Assembly: GCA_021776195.1 (NCBI GenBank)
Contig: JAJFGK010000062.1
Coordinates: 36,980 to 100,979, forward strand
Length of the DNA stretch: 64,000 nt
Direction of reading: 5' to 3'
Source of the DNA: Kiloniellaceae bacterium
Lineage (GTDB): Bacteria; Pseudomonadota; Alphaproteobacteria; Kiloniellales; Kiloniellaceae
The first letter of the stretch is position 1; each line of letters begins with the position of its first letter. Shown here one piece after another: positions 17,646-25,268 of this stretch. The translations under genes and the position numbers were made by a program. A model generated the notes under the pieces. That model searched no databases and had not been told where the DNA came from. It saw nothing but the letters and a program-made list of their open reading frames with translations.

Positions 17646-17726
17646 ATGTCTCATGAGATTATGGTGGAGTCGAAGGATCTTGGATGTACAGCAGGTCTGA
17701 CGGAGCAGCCTTCGTCGGTCTTCTAA
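17646..17726 (+). CDS. 26-residue peptide of unknown function behind an extreme ribosome-binding site
   Basis: The ORF begins MSHEIMVESKDLG, continues with the only cysteine at residue 14 (GCTAGLTEQ) and ends PSSVF before TAA. A full 14-base Shine-Dalgarno match precedes it, and a perfect 9-bp terminator hairpin lies 56 bp after the stop. It therefore looks like a short transcript whose only product is this peptide. It is about 160 bp after the histidine-kinase stop codon. It resembles no peptide family known to me; a modified-peptide precursor, a leader or a regulatory peptide are all possible. No modifying enzyme is adjacent. Coding status needs experimental support. Confidence 0.5.
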   Translation: MSHEIMVESKDLGCTAGLTEQPSSVF

Positions 17727-17781
17727 CTCCTTCGGTGGGGGATCCCCCAACCGGGATCCAGAGACACACCAGCTCATGGAG

Positions 17782-17807
17782 GGCCGCGGCACCGCCGCGG
17801 CCCTTTA
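17782..17807 (+). terminator. intrinsic terminator after the 26-codon ORF
   Basis: A perfect GC-rich 9-bp stem, GGGCCGCGG (17782-17790) with CCGCGGCCC (17796-17804), has a 5-base loop and is followed by TTTAT. A separate 14-bp palindrome centred on GGGGATCCCC lies at 17736-17749. Confidence 0.7.
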
Positions 17808-17833
17808 TGATTCGGGGCTCCGGAGGCCTGAAA

Positions 17834-17955
17834 CCAAGGGCCATGAGATTGACTCATGGGCCCTTGGCGAGCGCGACTGCGCGTCCGCAGCGCAAGCGAG
17901 GAAAGCCCCTGCGGCGAGTGAGCGACCAACGGTCACTCTTTGTGGCCGTTGGTAT
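17834..17955. repeat. dispersed two-hairpin intergenic repeat, copy A
   Basis: This copy has a first hairpin (CCAAGGGCCATGAG paired with CTCATGGGCCCTTGG), a GC-rich core with GCAAGCGAGGAAAGCC, and a second hairpin (CCAACGGTCA paired with TGGCCGTTGG). It shares the order and much of the sequence of the copies at 27846-27953 and 56225-56347. It ends 5 bp from the stop codon of the minus-strand SDR gene. Confidence 0.8.
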
Positions 17956-17960
17956 GAGGA

Positions 17961-18677
17961 TCAGGTCATGACCGAACCGCCGTTGGGCCCGAAGGTCTGG
18001 CCGGTGATGAAGTCGGCGCCGGGACCGGCGAGAAAGGCGATCACCGACGCAATCTCCTGCGGCTTGCCGATGCGCCCGAGCGGGTTGTCGCTTTCGCTGG
18101 CGAGAACCGCCGGCGACATCTTGGCGGGATCGAGAAGGGGTGTGTCGACCGGGCCGGGCGCCACCGCGTTGATCAGGATTTCCGGCGCGAACTCGTGGGC
18201 CCAGGACCGGGTCAGGCCGATCACGCCGGCCTTTGACGCGCAGTAGGCCGAATAGTCCGCCCGGCCGATATGCGCCAGATCCGAGGCCACGTTGATGACC
18301 CGGCCGGAACGGCCCTGATCGCGCATGCGGCGGATCGCCTCGCGCCCGACCAGAAAGCTGCCGCGCAGGTTGACCGCGATGGTCCGGTCGAACTCGGCGC
18401 CCGACATCTCCAGCAGGGGGCGCTCGACCATCATGCCGGCACAGTTGACCAGGATATCGACCGCGCCATGGCTCCGGTCCAACTCGGCGAAGGCCGCGAC
18501 CACCTGCGCCTCCTCGGCGATGTCGGCGATCAAGGCCGGCCCGTCGCCGTAGCCGGCCTGACGGTCCAGGCTGGCCACCTGGGCACCCTGTTCGAGCAGC
18601 AGCCGTGCCGTGGCCTTGCCGATGCCGCTCGCCGCGCCGGTGACCAGTGCGACCTTGCCTGCAAGACTCCCGGTCAC
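17961..18677 (-). CDS. SDR family NAD(P)-dependent oxidoreductase (1)
   Basis: This 238-residue classical short-chain dehydrogenase has the cofactor motif TGAASGIG (13-20) and NCAG (78-81). The catalytic set is S132 with Y145-x3-K149 in the segment DYSAYCASK. The likely role is interconversion of a hydroxyl and a keto group in the catabolic block it belongs to. Its ATG overlaps the stop of the preceding SDR gene (18674-18677), indicating translational coupling. It is the last gene of the nine-gene minus-strand block and is followed by repeat copy A. Confidence 0.92.
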   Translation of the reverse strand: MTGSLAGKVALVTGAASGIGKATARLLLEQGAQVASLDRQAGYGDGPALIADIAEEAQVVAAFAELDRSHGAVDILVNCAGMMVERPLLEMSGAEFDRTIAVNLRGSFLVGREAIRRMRDQGRSGRVINVASDLAHIGRADYSAYCASKAGVIGLTRSWAHEFAPEILINAVAPGPVDTPLLDPAKMSPAVLASESDNPLGRIGKPQEIASVIAFLAGPGADFITGQTFGPNGGSVMT

Positions 18678-19447
18678 GCCATCAACTCGCCACGGTCGAC
18701 ATTCAGGGTCTGTCCCGTGATGTTGGCCGCCGCGTCCGAGGCGAGGAACAGGTAGGTGCTGGCCATGTCGTCGGGCTCCATCAGCTCGGGCAGGGCCTGG
18801 GTCGCGATGATCTCGTCGAGGCAGTCCTGTTCGCTGCGCCCGGCGCGGGCCGCCATCTTGGACAGCGACAGCATCGAGGCATCGGTCCGCACCCAGCCGG
18901 GACAGACCGCATTGACGGCGATGCCGCGGGGTCCCAGTTCCGCGGCGAGGGCCCGCATGAAGCCGATGTTGGCGTGCTTGGAGCTGGCGTAGGCGCTGAA
19001 CTCCGGCGCCGAGGTGCGGCCCCAGACCGACGCCGTGACGACAATGCGCGCGCCGGCCCGCATGGACTTGACCGCCTCGCGGGTGACGAAGTAGGTGCCG
19101 ATCACGTTGATTTCGATGATCCGCCGAAAGGTCGCCTCGACCTCGTCGCCGGGCTCCAGGATCGGCGTGATGCGCTCCAGCCCGGCATTGTTCACCAGCA
19201 CGTCCAGTTCGCCGAGGCCGCCGACCTCGCGGGCCACGGCGGCGCGGTCGGTGATGTCGCAGATCAGGCTCTTGACCGGACGGCCGCAGGCCTCCGACAG
19301 GCCGTCCGCCGCGGCGTGGACGCTCTCGCCGGTGGCGAGAATTGTCAGCTCGGCCCCGGCCTGGGCGAAGCCGCGGGCGATGCCCAGGCCGATGCCCCGG
19401 CTGGCCCCGGTGACCAGCACGCGCTTGCCCTCCAGATCCTGGATCAT
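18674..19447 (-). CDS. SDR family NAD(P)-dependent oxidoreductase (2)
   Basis: This 257-residue classical SDR has TGASRGIG (13-20), NNAG (86-89), S140 and Y153-x3-K157. The protein resembles 2-deoxy-D-gluconate or 3-oxoacyl reductase-type SDRs, but substrate cannot be assigned. It starts 2 bp after the stop of the ABC ATPase gene and overlaps the next SDR gene by four bases, so importer and both dehydrogenases are very likely one transcript. The imported compound or a product of it is the probable substrate. Confidence 0.92.
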   Translation of the reverse strand: MIQDLEGKRVLVTGASRGIGLGIARGFAQAGAELTILATGESVHAAADGLSEACGRPVKSLICDITDRAAVAREVGGLGELDVLVNNAGLERITPILEPGDEVEATFRRIIEINVIGTYFVTREAVKSMRAGARIVVTASVWGRTSAPEFSAYASSKHANIGFMRALAAELGPRGIAVNAVCPGWVRTDASMLSLSKMAARAGRSEQDCLDEIIATQALPELMEPDDMASTYLFLASDAAANITGQTLNVDRGELMA

Positions 19448-19449
19448 TC

Positions 19450-20274
19450 TCAGGCCTCCATGCCCTGCAGGGCCGCTTCGTGGTCTTGTGACTGGGCCCG
19501 CATCAGATCGCGCACCTGGTTGCGCAGCTCGAAGAATTCCTTGGTCTCCTTGGTCGAGATCGTCCGCTTGCCCTGGATCGTCTCGCCGACCTTGATCTCC
19601 TCGACGATCCGCGCCGGACGCGCCGAGAACATGAAGATACGGTCGGCCAGAAAGACGGCCTCCTCGACGTCGTGGGTGACGAAGATGATGGTTTTCCGCT
19701 CGATCCGGTTGATCTCCAGCAGCTGGTACTGAAGAAACTCGCGGGTCTGGGCGTCGAGCGCGCCGAAGGGCTCGTCCATCAGCAAGATGTCGGGTCCGGC
19801 CGCCAGGGTGCGGGCGATGGCGACCCTCTGGCGCATGCCGCCGGAAATGCGGTTCACATAGAAGTCGGCGAATTCGGTCAGGCCGACCAGATCCAGGTAG
19901 CGCCTTGCCACCCGGTCTTTCTCGGCGGCGTCGATATCGTCGCGGTACTTGGCGCCGAAGCGGATGTTCTCCAGCACCGTCAGCCAGGGAAAGGAGGTGT
20001 AGGTCTGAAAGACCATGCCCTTCTTGCGGTCGGGTCCGGTGACCGGCGCGCCGGCCAGCAGGATCTCGCCGCTACTGGCGGTCTCGAGGCCGCCGGCAAT
20101 GCGCATCAGGGTGGTCTTGCCGCAGCCCGATGGGCCCAGGTAGACCGCGAACTCGCCGGGGCCCAGATCCATCGAGACGTTGTCGATCACCGAAATCGCT
20201 TCTTGGGTCGGCGGCTCGGGCTCGAAGTGCTTGGAGACCCCCATGACCCGCAGGAACGCTGCTGATTGGTTCAT
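19450..20274 (-). CDS. Tau/Ssu/nitrate-type ABC importer, ATPase
   Basis: This 274-residue ATPase of the SsuB/TauB/NrtD group has Walker A GPSGCGKTT, the degenerate signature ISGGMRQRVAIARTLA typical of this group, Walker B ILLMDEPFGALDAQTR and FVTHDVEEAVFLADRI. The C-terminal extension carries a charged helix. The ATG at 20274 (protein begins MNQSAAFLRVMG) is chosen. The frame stays open upstream only because it shadows the permease gene. It lies 11 bp after the permease stop and 2 bp before the SDR gene. Confidence 0.94.
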   Translation of the reverse strand: MNQSAAFLRVMGVSKHFEPEPPTQEAISVIDNVSMDLGPGEFAVYLGPSGCGKTTLMRIAGGLETASSGEILLAGAPVTGPDRKKGMVFQTYTSFPWLTVLENIRFGAKYRDDIDAAEKDRVARRYLDLVGLTEFADFYVNRISGGMRQRVAIARTLAAGPDILLMDEPFGALDAQTREFLQYQLLEINRIERKTIIFVTHDVEEAVFLADRIFMFSARPARIVEEIKVGETIQGKRTISTKETKEFFELRNQVRDLMRAQSQDHEAALQGMEA

Positions 20275-20285
20275 CGTCTCGTGGC

Positions 20286-21071
20286 CTACAGATACTTGAA
20301 GTAACGGCGGTGGAGGTAGCGGATCGCCTGGTCGGTGATCAGCCCGATGATGCCGACGGTCAGGATGCCGGCCATCACCTCGGGGGTCTTGACGAAACGC
20401 CGCATCGACCAGATGACGTGGCCGATGCCGCTGTTGGCGGCGACGATCTCGGCCACGATGATCCAGGTCCAGCACCAGCCCAGGGTGATGCGCAGGTTGT
20501 CGACCATGCTGGGCGCCATGGCGCGCAGCACGATGTCGCGGGTGATCTCGCGCGGTTTGGCGCCCAGGGTGTGGCCAATCTCGATGAACTCGCGCGGCAC
20601 CCGCTTGGCGTCGTCGGCGATCAAAAGGACGAGCTGGAAGAAAGTCCCCATCCACAAGACCGCGATCTTCGAGGCCTCGCCGATGCCGAACCAGATGATC
20701 AGAAGGGGTACCAGGGCCGGCACCGGCAGATAGCGGATGAAATCGACAATCGGTTCGATCAGCGCGCCGACCAGGCGGTAACTGCTCATCCACAGGCCGA
20801 TCGGCACCGCCATGACCACCGACAGCAAAAAGGCACCCCAGACCCGGCTGACCGAGATCGCGATGTCGTCCAGGAAGTTTCGCTCGGCGAAGAGGGACCA
20901 GAGCGCCTCCACGACCTTCCAGGGCAGCGGCAGGAAGCGCTGCGGCACCAGCTCCCAGGCCGAGATCAGGTACCAAATGGCGATCAGGCCGATGAAGCCG
21001 ACCACCAGGGCGGCCAGGTTGAAGCGGCCGCTGCTGGTGCCGCGATAGGCGAAGAGGGCGCGACGGTTCAC
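20286..21071 (-). CDS. Tau/Ssu/nitrate-type ABC importer, permease
   Basis: This 261-residue inner-membrane permease has about six transmembrane helices. The EAA loop region is EFIEIGHTLGAKPREITRDIVL, shown in part by IGHTLGAKPREI, and the motif AEIVAANSGIGHVIW is typical of SsuC, TauC and NrtB. The start codon is GTG and lies inside a triple 17-bp tandem repeat, so that two tiny upstream ORFs each end on the next GTG (see repeat 21069-21119). It is located between the binding-protein and ATPase genes of the same importer. Confidence 0.93.
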   Translation of the reverse strand: MNRRALFAYRGTSSGRFNLAALVVGFIGLIAIWYLISAWELVPQRFLPLPWKVVEALWSLFAERNFLDDIAISVSRVWGAFLLSVVMAVPIGLWMSSYRLVGALIEPIVDFIRYLPVPALVPLLIIWFGIGEASKIAVLWMGTFFQLVLLIADDAKRVPREFIEIGHTLGAKPREITRDIVLRAMAPSMVDNLRITLGWCWTWIIVAEIVAANSGIGHVIWSMRRFVKTPEVMAGILTVGIIGLITDQAIRYLHRRYFKYL

Positions 21072-21119
21072 GGGGCTAATCTACTCACGGGGCCAATCTA
21101 CTCACGGGGCTGATCTATC
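21069..21119 (-). repeat. three 17-bp tandem repeats spanning the permease start codon
   Basis: Plus-strand units are CACGGGGCTAATCTACT (21069-21085), a copy with one change (21086-21102) and a more diverged copy (21103-21119). On the coding strand each unit supplies a GTG. The two upstream GTGs each read a 6-codon ORF whose TGA overlaps the following GTG as GTGA; the last GTG starts the permease. Confidence 0.85.
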
Positions 21120-21191
21120 CGATAGGGTCACGGGAAAGCCAGCGGGCGCCTCTGCCGGGTGGCAAAGGCGCCCGGTAGGCTTGGCTCCGGA

Positions 21192-22217
21192 TCAACGGGT
21201 CTTGCCGTCGAAGAGGCCTTCGGTGAGCGTGGGATCGACCATGGACTCGTAGGACAGCGGGCCGTCCATCAGGTCGAGGTCGACGTTGATGGCATTCAGT
21301 CCGTCGATGACCTCCACCAGCTTGGCCGGCTGGCCGACGCCGAAGAACTCCTGCGCGTCCTCGTAGGAGGTATAGTAGACGCCGCCCAGGTCGGCCTTCA
21401 TCTGGTCGGGCGTCACGTCGTAGTGCGGCGCGGCGGCGGCCAGGAAGGCTTCCGGGTCCTTGTTGTAAAGGTCGACGGCGCGGTAGATGCCGCGCATGAA
21501 GGTCGCGTACTTCTCGCGGTTGGCCTCGTAGTCGGTCTTGTTGACGATCACCACGTCGGTGATCAAGCCGTTGAAATCGGCCGAGGACAGCAAAATCTTG
21601 GAGCCCTTGCGCGAGGTGTTGGCGACGATCTCGCTCAGCATCGGCTCCCAGGTCGCCACCGCGGCAACCTCTTCGTCCTCGAAGACCGCCTGGCCGTCGT
21701 CGGTCGCGATCAGCCGCACCTCGACGTCCTTGTTGAAGTCGTAGCCCGCCTGTTTCAGGGCATGGGCGGTCATGATGGTGCCCGGGTGATTGATCTCGCC
21801 AGCGAAGATCTTGCCCACCAGATCGGTGACCTTGTCGATGCCCGGCGCGCCGACCACGCCGTCGGCGCCGACGGAGACGTCGATCACGCCGATCACGACA
21901 AGGTCGGAGTCATCGGCCAGGGGCCGCGACATGTGCTCGCCGATGGTGCGCATGGTGCAGTCGAGATCGCCGATCTCGAGCCCTGGCATCACGTTGGCCC
22001 GGTCGTTGTCGAACACCGTGGTCACCTCCAGGCCTTCCTCGGCGAAGTAGCCGAGTTTGCTGGCGACCGGCACCGGCGCGAAGCCGAACCAGTAGGGATA
22101 GGCACAGCGAATGACACCCTCTTCGGCGGCGGCGCTCGGCACCTGGGCGAACAGCGCCGCGACGGCCAGGCCGAGCGATAGCGCCGAACCGGCAAGAAGT
22201 TTTTTGGCGTGGATCAT
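21192..22217 (-). CDS. Tau/Ssu/NMT1-type ABC importer, periplasmic binding protein
   Basis: This 341-residue protein has a clear signal peptide (KKLLAGSALSLGLAVAALFA, cleavage after SAAA). The NMT1/SsuA-like fold follows, with AYPYWFGFAPVPVASKLGYF, AEEGLEVTTVF and CTMRTIGEHMSRP. Ligands in this family include aliphatic sulfonates, taurine, nitrate, pyrimidine precursors and guanidino compounds; sequence alone does not decide. GGGGAGTCG precedes ATG 22217; an upstream in-frame ATG at 22406 would place 63 unlikely residues before the signal peptide. It lies 185 bp downstream of the ureohydrolase gene and about 120 bp before the permease. Confidence 0.92.
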   Translation of the reverse strand: MIHAKKLLAGSALSLGLAVAALFAQVPSAAAEEGVIRCAYPYWFGFAPVPVASKLGYFAEEGLEVTTVFDNDRANVMPGLEIGDLDCTMRTIGEHMSRPLADDSDLVVIGVIDVSVGADGVVGAPGIDKVTDLVGKIFAGEINHPGTIMTAHALKQAGYDFNKDVEVRLIATDDGQAVFEDEEVAAVATWEPMLSEIVANTSRKGSKILLSSADFNGLITDVVIVNKTDYEANREKYATFMRGIYRAVDLYNKDPEAFLAAAAPHYDVTPDQMKADLGGVYYTSYEDAQEFFGVGQPAKLVEVIDGLNAINVDLDLMDGPLSYESMVDPTLTEGLFDGKTR

Positions 22218-22402
22218 GGTTACGACTCCCCTGTCTAACAGCCCTTGAAGCGGGCAGGATTGCTCCCGGGCGCGCAAAAGAGGGGCGTGACGGACTGACC
22301 AGGACCGCCCCGCGCGCCGGAGCTTGCCGCGAGGATTACCCAATTCAGGCGCAATTGCCAGCCCGGTCTTGCCGGTGGTCCGGCCTGTCTCCAGCGGGAC
22401 GC

Positions 22403-23377
22403 TCAACCCGCGCGTTGGCGCCTGGCCGCGAAGGCCTCGGCCAGCAGGCAGAGGATTTCGTACATCATGGTGGCGCCGACCAGGGCGGTGTTGCCGCTGG
22501 GATCGAAGGGCGGCGAGACCTCGACCACGTCGCCGCCGATCAGGTCGAGCCCGCGCAGGCCGCGCAGCAGGAGCTGGGCCTCGACGGTGGTCAGGCCGCC
22601 GACCTCGGGCGTGCCGGTGCCCGGGGCAAAGACCGGGTCGAGCCCGTCGACGTCGAAGGAGATGTAGGTCGGCCCCACGCCGACCACGCGCCGCGCCTCG
22701 GCGATGACCGCCTCGACGCCGAGCTGGGTGAACTCCTCCATGAAGATCACCCGCATGCCGCTCTCCAGGGAATAGGTCCAGCCCTCGTCGGAGTTCTGGG
22801 CGCCGCGGATGCCGATCTGCACCGTGCGCTTGGGGTCGAGCAGACCCTCCTCGACGGCGCGGCGGAAGGGCGCGCCGTGGGTGAACTTGGAGCCGAGGAA
22901 TTCGTCCCAGGTGTCGGTGTGGGCGTCGATATGGACCATCCCGACCGGACGTTCGGCGGCGATGGCTTGGAAGATAGGGAAGGTGATGGCGTGATCGCCG
23001 CCGGCGCTCAGGGGCACCACGCCGGCCTTGTGCAGGACCCGGTAGAAGGCGGCGATGTCCTCGACCGAGTCTTCCAGGCTGAAGATCCGGGGGAAGGGCA
23101 CGTCGCCCAGGTCGGCGATGCGGCAGAGCTTGTAAGGGTCGACCCGGGTGACGTGATGGATCGAGCGCATCAGGCTCGAGGAATTGCGCATCTCCCGCGG
23201 CCCGTGACGGGCGCCGGGCCGGTTGGTGACGCCGCCGTCGAAGGGCACGCCGACCATGCCGATATCGACCTCGCCGGGATCGCTCGCCAGGGGCGCCCGC
23301 ATGAAGGTGGCGATTTGGGAATAGCGCGGCGCGGTCATCGGGTTGTCGGCGCGCGGCAGGTCGGTCTCGTCGGTCAT
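22403..23377 (-). CDS. arginase/agmatinase family ureohydrolase
   Basis: This 324-residue enzyme has all metal-binding motifs of the family: SAGGDHAITFP, HIDAHTDTWDE and ISFDVDGLDPVFAPGTGTPE. It should hydrolyse a guanidino compound to an amine and urea with two Mn or Ni ions. The sequence type is that of agmatinase, guanidinobutyrase and guanidinopropionase; which substrate is open. AAGGA at eight to nine bases favours the ATG at 23377. The gene lies 11-36 bp after the TauE/SafE gene. Its neighbours (Tau-type importer, sulfite-type exporter) raise the possibility of a guanidino-sulfonate substrate. Confidence 0.93.
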   Translation of the reverse strand: MTDETDLPRADNPMTAPRYSQIATFMRAPLASDPGEVDIGMVGVPFDGGVTNRPGARHGPREMRNSSSLMRSIHHVTRVDPYKLCRIADLGDVPFPRIFSLEDSVEDIAAFYRVLHKAGVVPLSAGGDHAITFPIFQAIAAERPVGMVHIDAHTDTWDEFLGSKFTHGAPFRRAVEEGLLDPKRTVQIGIRGAQNSDEGWTYSLESGMRVIFMEEFTQLGVEAVIAEARRVVGVGPTYISFDVDGLDPVFAPGTGTPEVGGLTTVEAQLLLRGLRGLDLIGGDVVEVSPPFDPSGNTALVGATMMYEILCLLAEAFAARRQRAG

Positions 23378-23412
23378 TTTCATCGTCCTTGTCTCGATCA
23401 ATCCGGATCAGC

Positions 23413-24153
23413 TTAGGAGAGGAACCGCCCGCCCGCCAGTACCAGCCCGGAAATCATCAGCAGGATCAGCACCAGACGGGTGAAGAGCGCTTCGCCGATG
23501 CGCCCATAGCAGGCGAGCCCGAGCCAACTGCCGAGGACCGTGGCCGGAAAGCAGGCCGCGATGAGCCACCAGAGATCGGCGTCGATGCTCCCCTGGGCCA
23601 GCAGGATGATGAAGGCGAGGCCGAGGATGGCCATGGAGAAGGGTTGGTAGAGCGCCCGCCGTTCGTCCTTGGGCCAGCCGCGCAGTGCCGCCCAGGGGGT
23701 CGGCAGGGCCCCGGACAGCCCGGCGATGCCGCCGAGGAAGCCGCCGAGCAGGCCGACCAGCGCATCGGCTGGCCGGCCGCCCCAGGCGATCGCCACCTGA
23801 CGCGGCCGCAGCAGCATGAAAGCGGCATAGGCCACCAGGAACACACCCAAGGCGGCCTTCAAGGGGCCCGGGTCGATCAGGGTCAGGGCGGCCACCCCGA
23901 GCGGCACCGCCGCCAACCCGGGGATCACGAAAACCGCCAATCGGCCGGCGTCCATGTGGCCGCGCAGCTTCCAGAGCGACGGCACCCCGCCGACCAGCGA
24001 GCAGGCCACCACCAGCGGGGCGGCCTGCTGCGGCTCGATCACATGCAGCCAGAAGCCCAGCGCCACCAGTCCGGTGCCGAAGCCGGCCAGACCATTGACG
24101 AAGCCGGAGACCAGGGCGCCCAGGACCAGAACGGCGAGCGCCTCAAGCGGCAT
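23413..24153 (-). CDS. TauE/SafE family anion exporter
   Basis: This 246-residue protein is hydrophobic throughout, with about eight transmembrane helices. The family's two repeat motifs are visible as FVNGLAGFGTGLVALG near the N-terminus and GLLGGFLGGIAGLSGALP in the middle. Members export sulfite, sulfoacetate or other organosulfur anions, although many are uncharacterised. It lies between the 2-hydroxyacid dehydrogenase gene (75 bp upstream) and the ureohydrolase gene. Confidence 0.92.
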   Translation of the reverse strand: MPLEALAVLVLGALVSGFVNGLAGFGTGLVALGFWLHVIEPQQAAPLVVACSLVGGVPSLWKLRGHMDAGRLAVFVIPGLAAVPLGVAALTLIDPGPLKAALGVFLVAYAAFMLLRPRQVAIAWGGRPADALVGLLGGFLGGIAGLSGALPTPWAALRGWPKDERRALYQPFSMAILGLAFIILLAQGSIDADLWWLIAACFPATVLGSWLGLACYGRIGEALFTRLVLILLMISGLVLAGGRFLS

Positions 24154-24227
24154 GGCGGCATGGCGGGAGGGCGGAGGGCGGCGGGCGGCAGGGGCGGCGA
24201 GGCGCTGTTGAGTCCTTCAGGCTCACC

Positions 24228-25268
24228 TCAAGCCCCGTCATAGCGGGCCAGCTTCGCGGCAAAGCTCGTCTTGTCCAAGACCTCCCGATTGACCACGTGC
24301 GCTGGCGGACGACCGGCGGCGACGGCGCGGAATGCGGCGATGTGGATTTCGGCCATCGAGCCGAACATCAGATCGCTGAAGCCCAGCGCATGAGGGGTCA
24401 GGACGACATTGTCGAGGCGGGAGATCGGATCGTCGGCCGCCAGCGGCTCGGGCTCGAACACGTCGAGCCCGGCGCCGGCCAGCAGGCCCTCTTCCAGCGC
24501 GTGGACCAGAGCCGCCTGATCGACGATCGGGCCGCGGGCGGTGTTGATCAGAAAAGCCTCCGGTTTCATCAGGGCCAGGCGGCGGGCATTCACCAGGTGA
24601 TGGGTCTCCTCGGTCAGCGGACAGTGCAGGCTGACGAAATCGGCCCGGCGAAACACATCGTCGAGGGCGCAGAGTTCGACGCCCAGATCCACCGCGTCGG
24701 CGGCCGACAGGGCCGGGTCGTGGACGATGACGCGCATCTCCAGCGGACGGACCAGGGCCAGGACCTCGCGGCCGATGTTGCCGAGGCCGACCAGGCCCAG
24801 AGTCCGGCCGGCCGGGCCGATGCCGTGATGCTGGGTCTTCTCGGCCCAGCCCGCCGGCCCCTGGCGGGTCAGCCCGTCCTTCACCAGCAAGTTGGTGGCC
24901 AGGGACAGCAGCAGGGTCAAGGTCGCGATGGCCATGGGCCGCGCCACCGAGGGCGGGGTGATGGACAGCGCCACGCCATGGTCGGTACAGGCGGCCAGGT
25001 CGACCGTGTCGTAGCCGACCCCCATGCGCGCGATCAGGGCGAGGCGGTCGTCGCCGGGAAAGCTGCTGGCGGCCATCCGCTCGCCCAACAGGACCAAGGC
25101 ATCGAAACCGCCAAGATCGGCGGCGGCCAGGGTCTTGGTTCCCTCGAAGTAGGCGATGTCGAAGGCTGGATCGTTGGCCAGCGCCGAAAGGTCGTAGCTC
25201 GGAAAGCGGAGCGGCCCGCGCGCCGGGTCGAGGGCCGGGCTCAGGCCGATGCGAAAGCGCTCGCTCAT
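24228..25268 (-). CDS. D-isomer specific 2-hydroxyacid dehydrogenase
   Basis: This 346-residue NAD-dependent dehydrogenase has the Rossmann motif GLVGLGNIG. The catalytic arginine is in NTARGPIVDQAALVHAL, the glutamate in LDVFEPEPLAADDP and the histidine in LTPHALGFSD. It reduces a 2-oxo acid or oxidises the corresponding D-2-hydroxy acid (phosphoglycerate, glyoxylate/hydroxypyruvate or similar). Its ATG overlaps the aldolase stop (25265-25268), so the two are translationally coupled; an aldolase product such as pyruvate, hydroxypyruvate or a semialdehyde is a natural substrate. Confidence 0.92.
   Translation of the reverse strand: MSERFRIGLSPALDPARGPLRFPSYDLSALANDPAFDIAYFEGTKTLAAADLGGFDALVLLGERMAASSFPGDDRLALIARMGVGYDTVDLAACTDHGVALSITPPSVARPMAIATLTLLLSLATNLLVKDGLTRQGPAGWAEKTQHHGIGPAGRTLGLVGLGNIGREVLALVRPLEMRVIVHDPALSAADAVDLGVELCALDDVFRRADFVSLHCPLTEETHHLVNARRLALMKPEAFLINTARGPIVDQAALVHALEEGLLAGAGLDVFEPEPLAADDPISRLDNVVLTPHALGFSDLMFGSMAEIHIAAFRAVAAGRPPAHVVNREVLDKTSFAAKLARYDGA

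Noticed and set aside
17629..17646. Minus-strand TGGATCACCTCCTTTC, identical to the 3' end of 16S rRNA
   Set aside because: Only about 16 bases match and the bases on either side show no 16S or spacer sequence, so an rRNA gene remnant is not supported; the plus-strand reading as a Shine-Dalgarno site is preferred.
20275..20976. N-terminal extension of the Tau/Ssu-type ATPase reading frame
   Set aside because: The extension overlaps the permease gene in another frame and has no similarity to ABC ATPases; the ATPase domain begins at the ATG ending at 20274.
21069..21119. Short direct repeats considered as a CRISPR array
   Set aside because: The repeats are contiguous 17-bp units without spacers and no cas gene is near; the same applies to the 24-bp duplication at 41384-41439.
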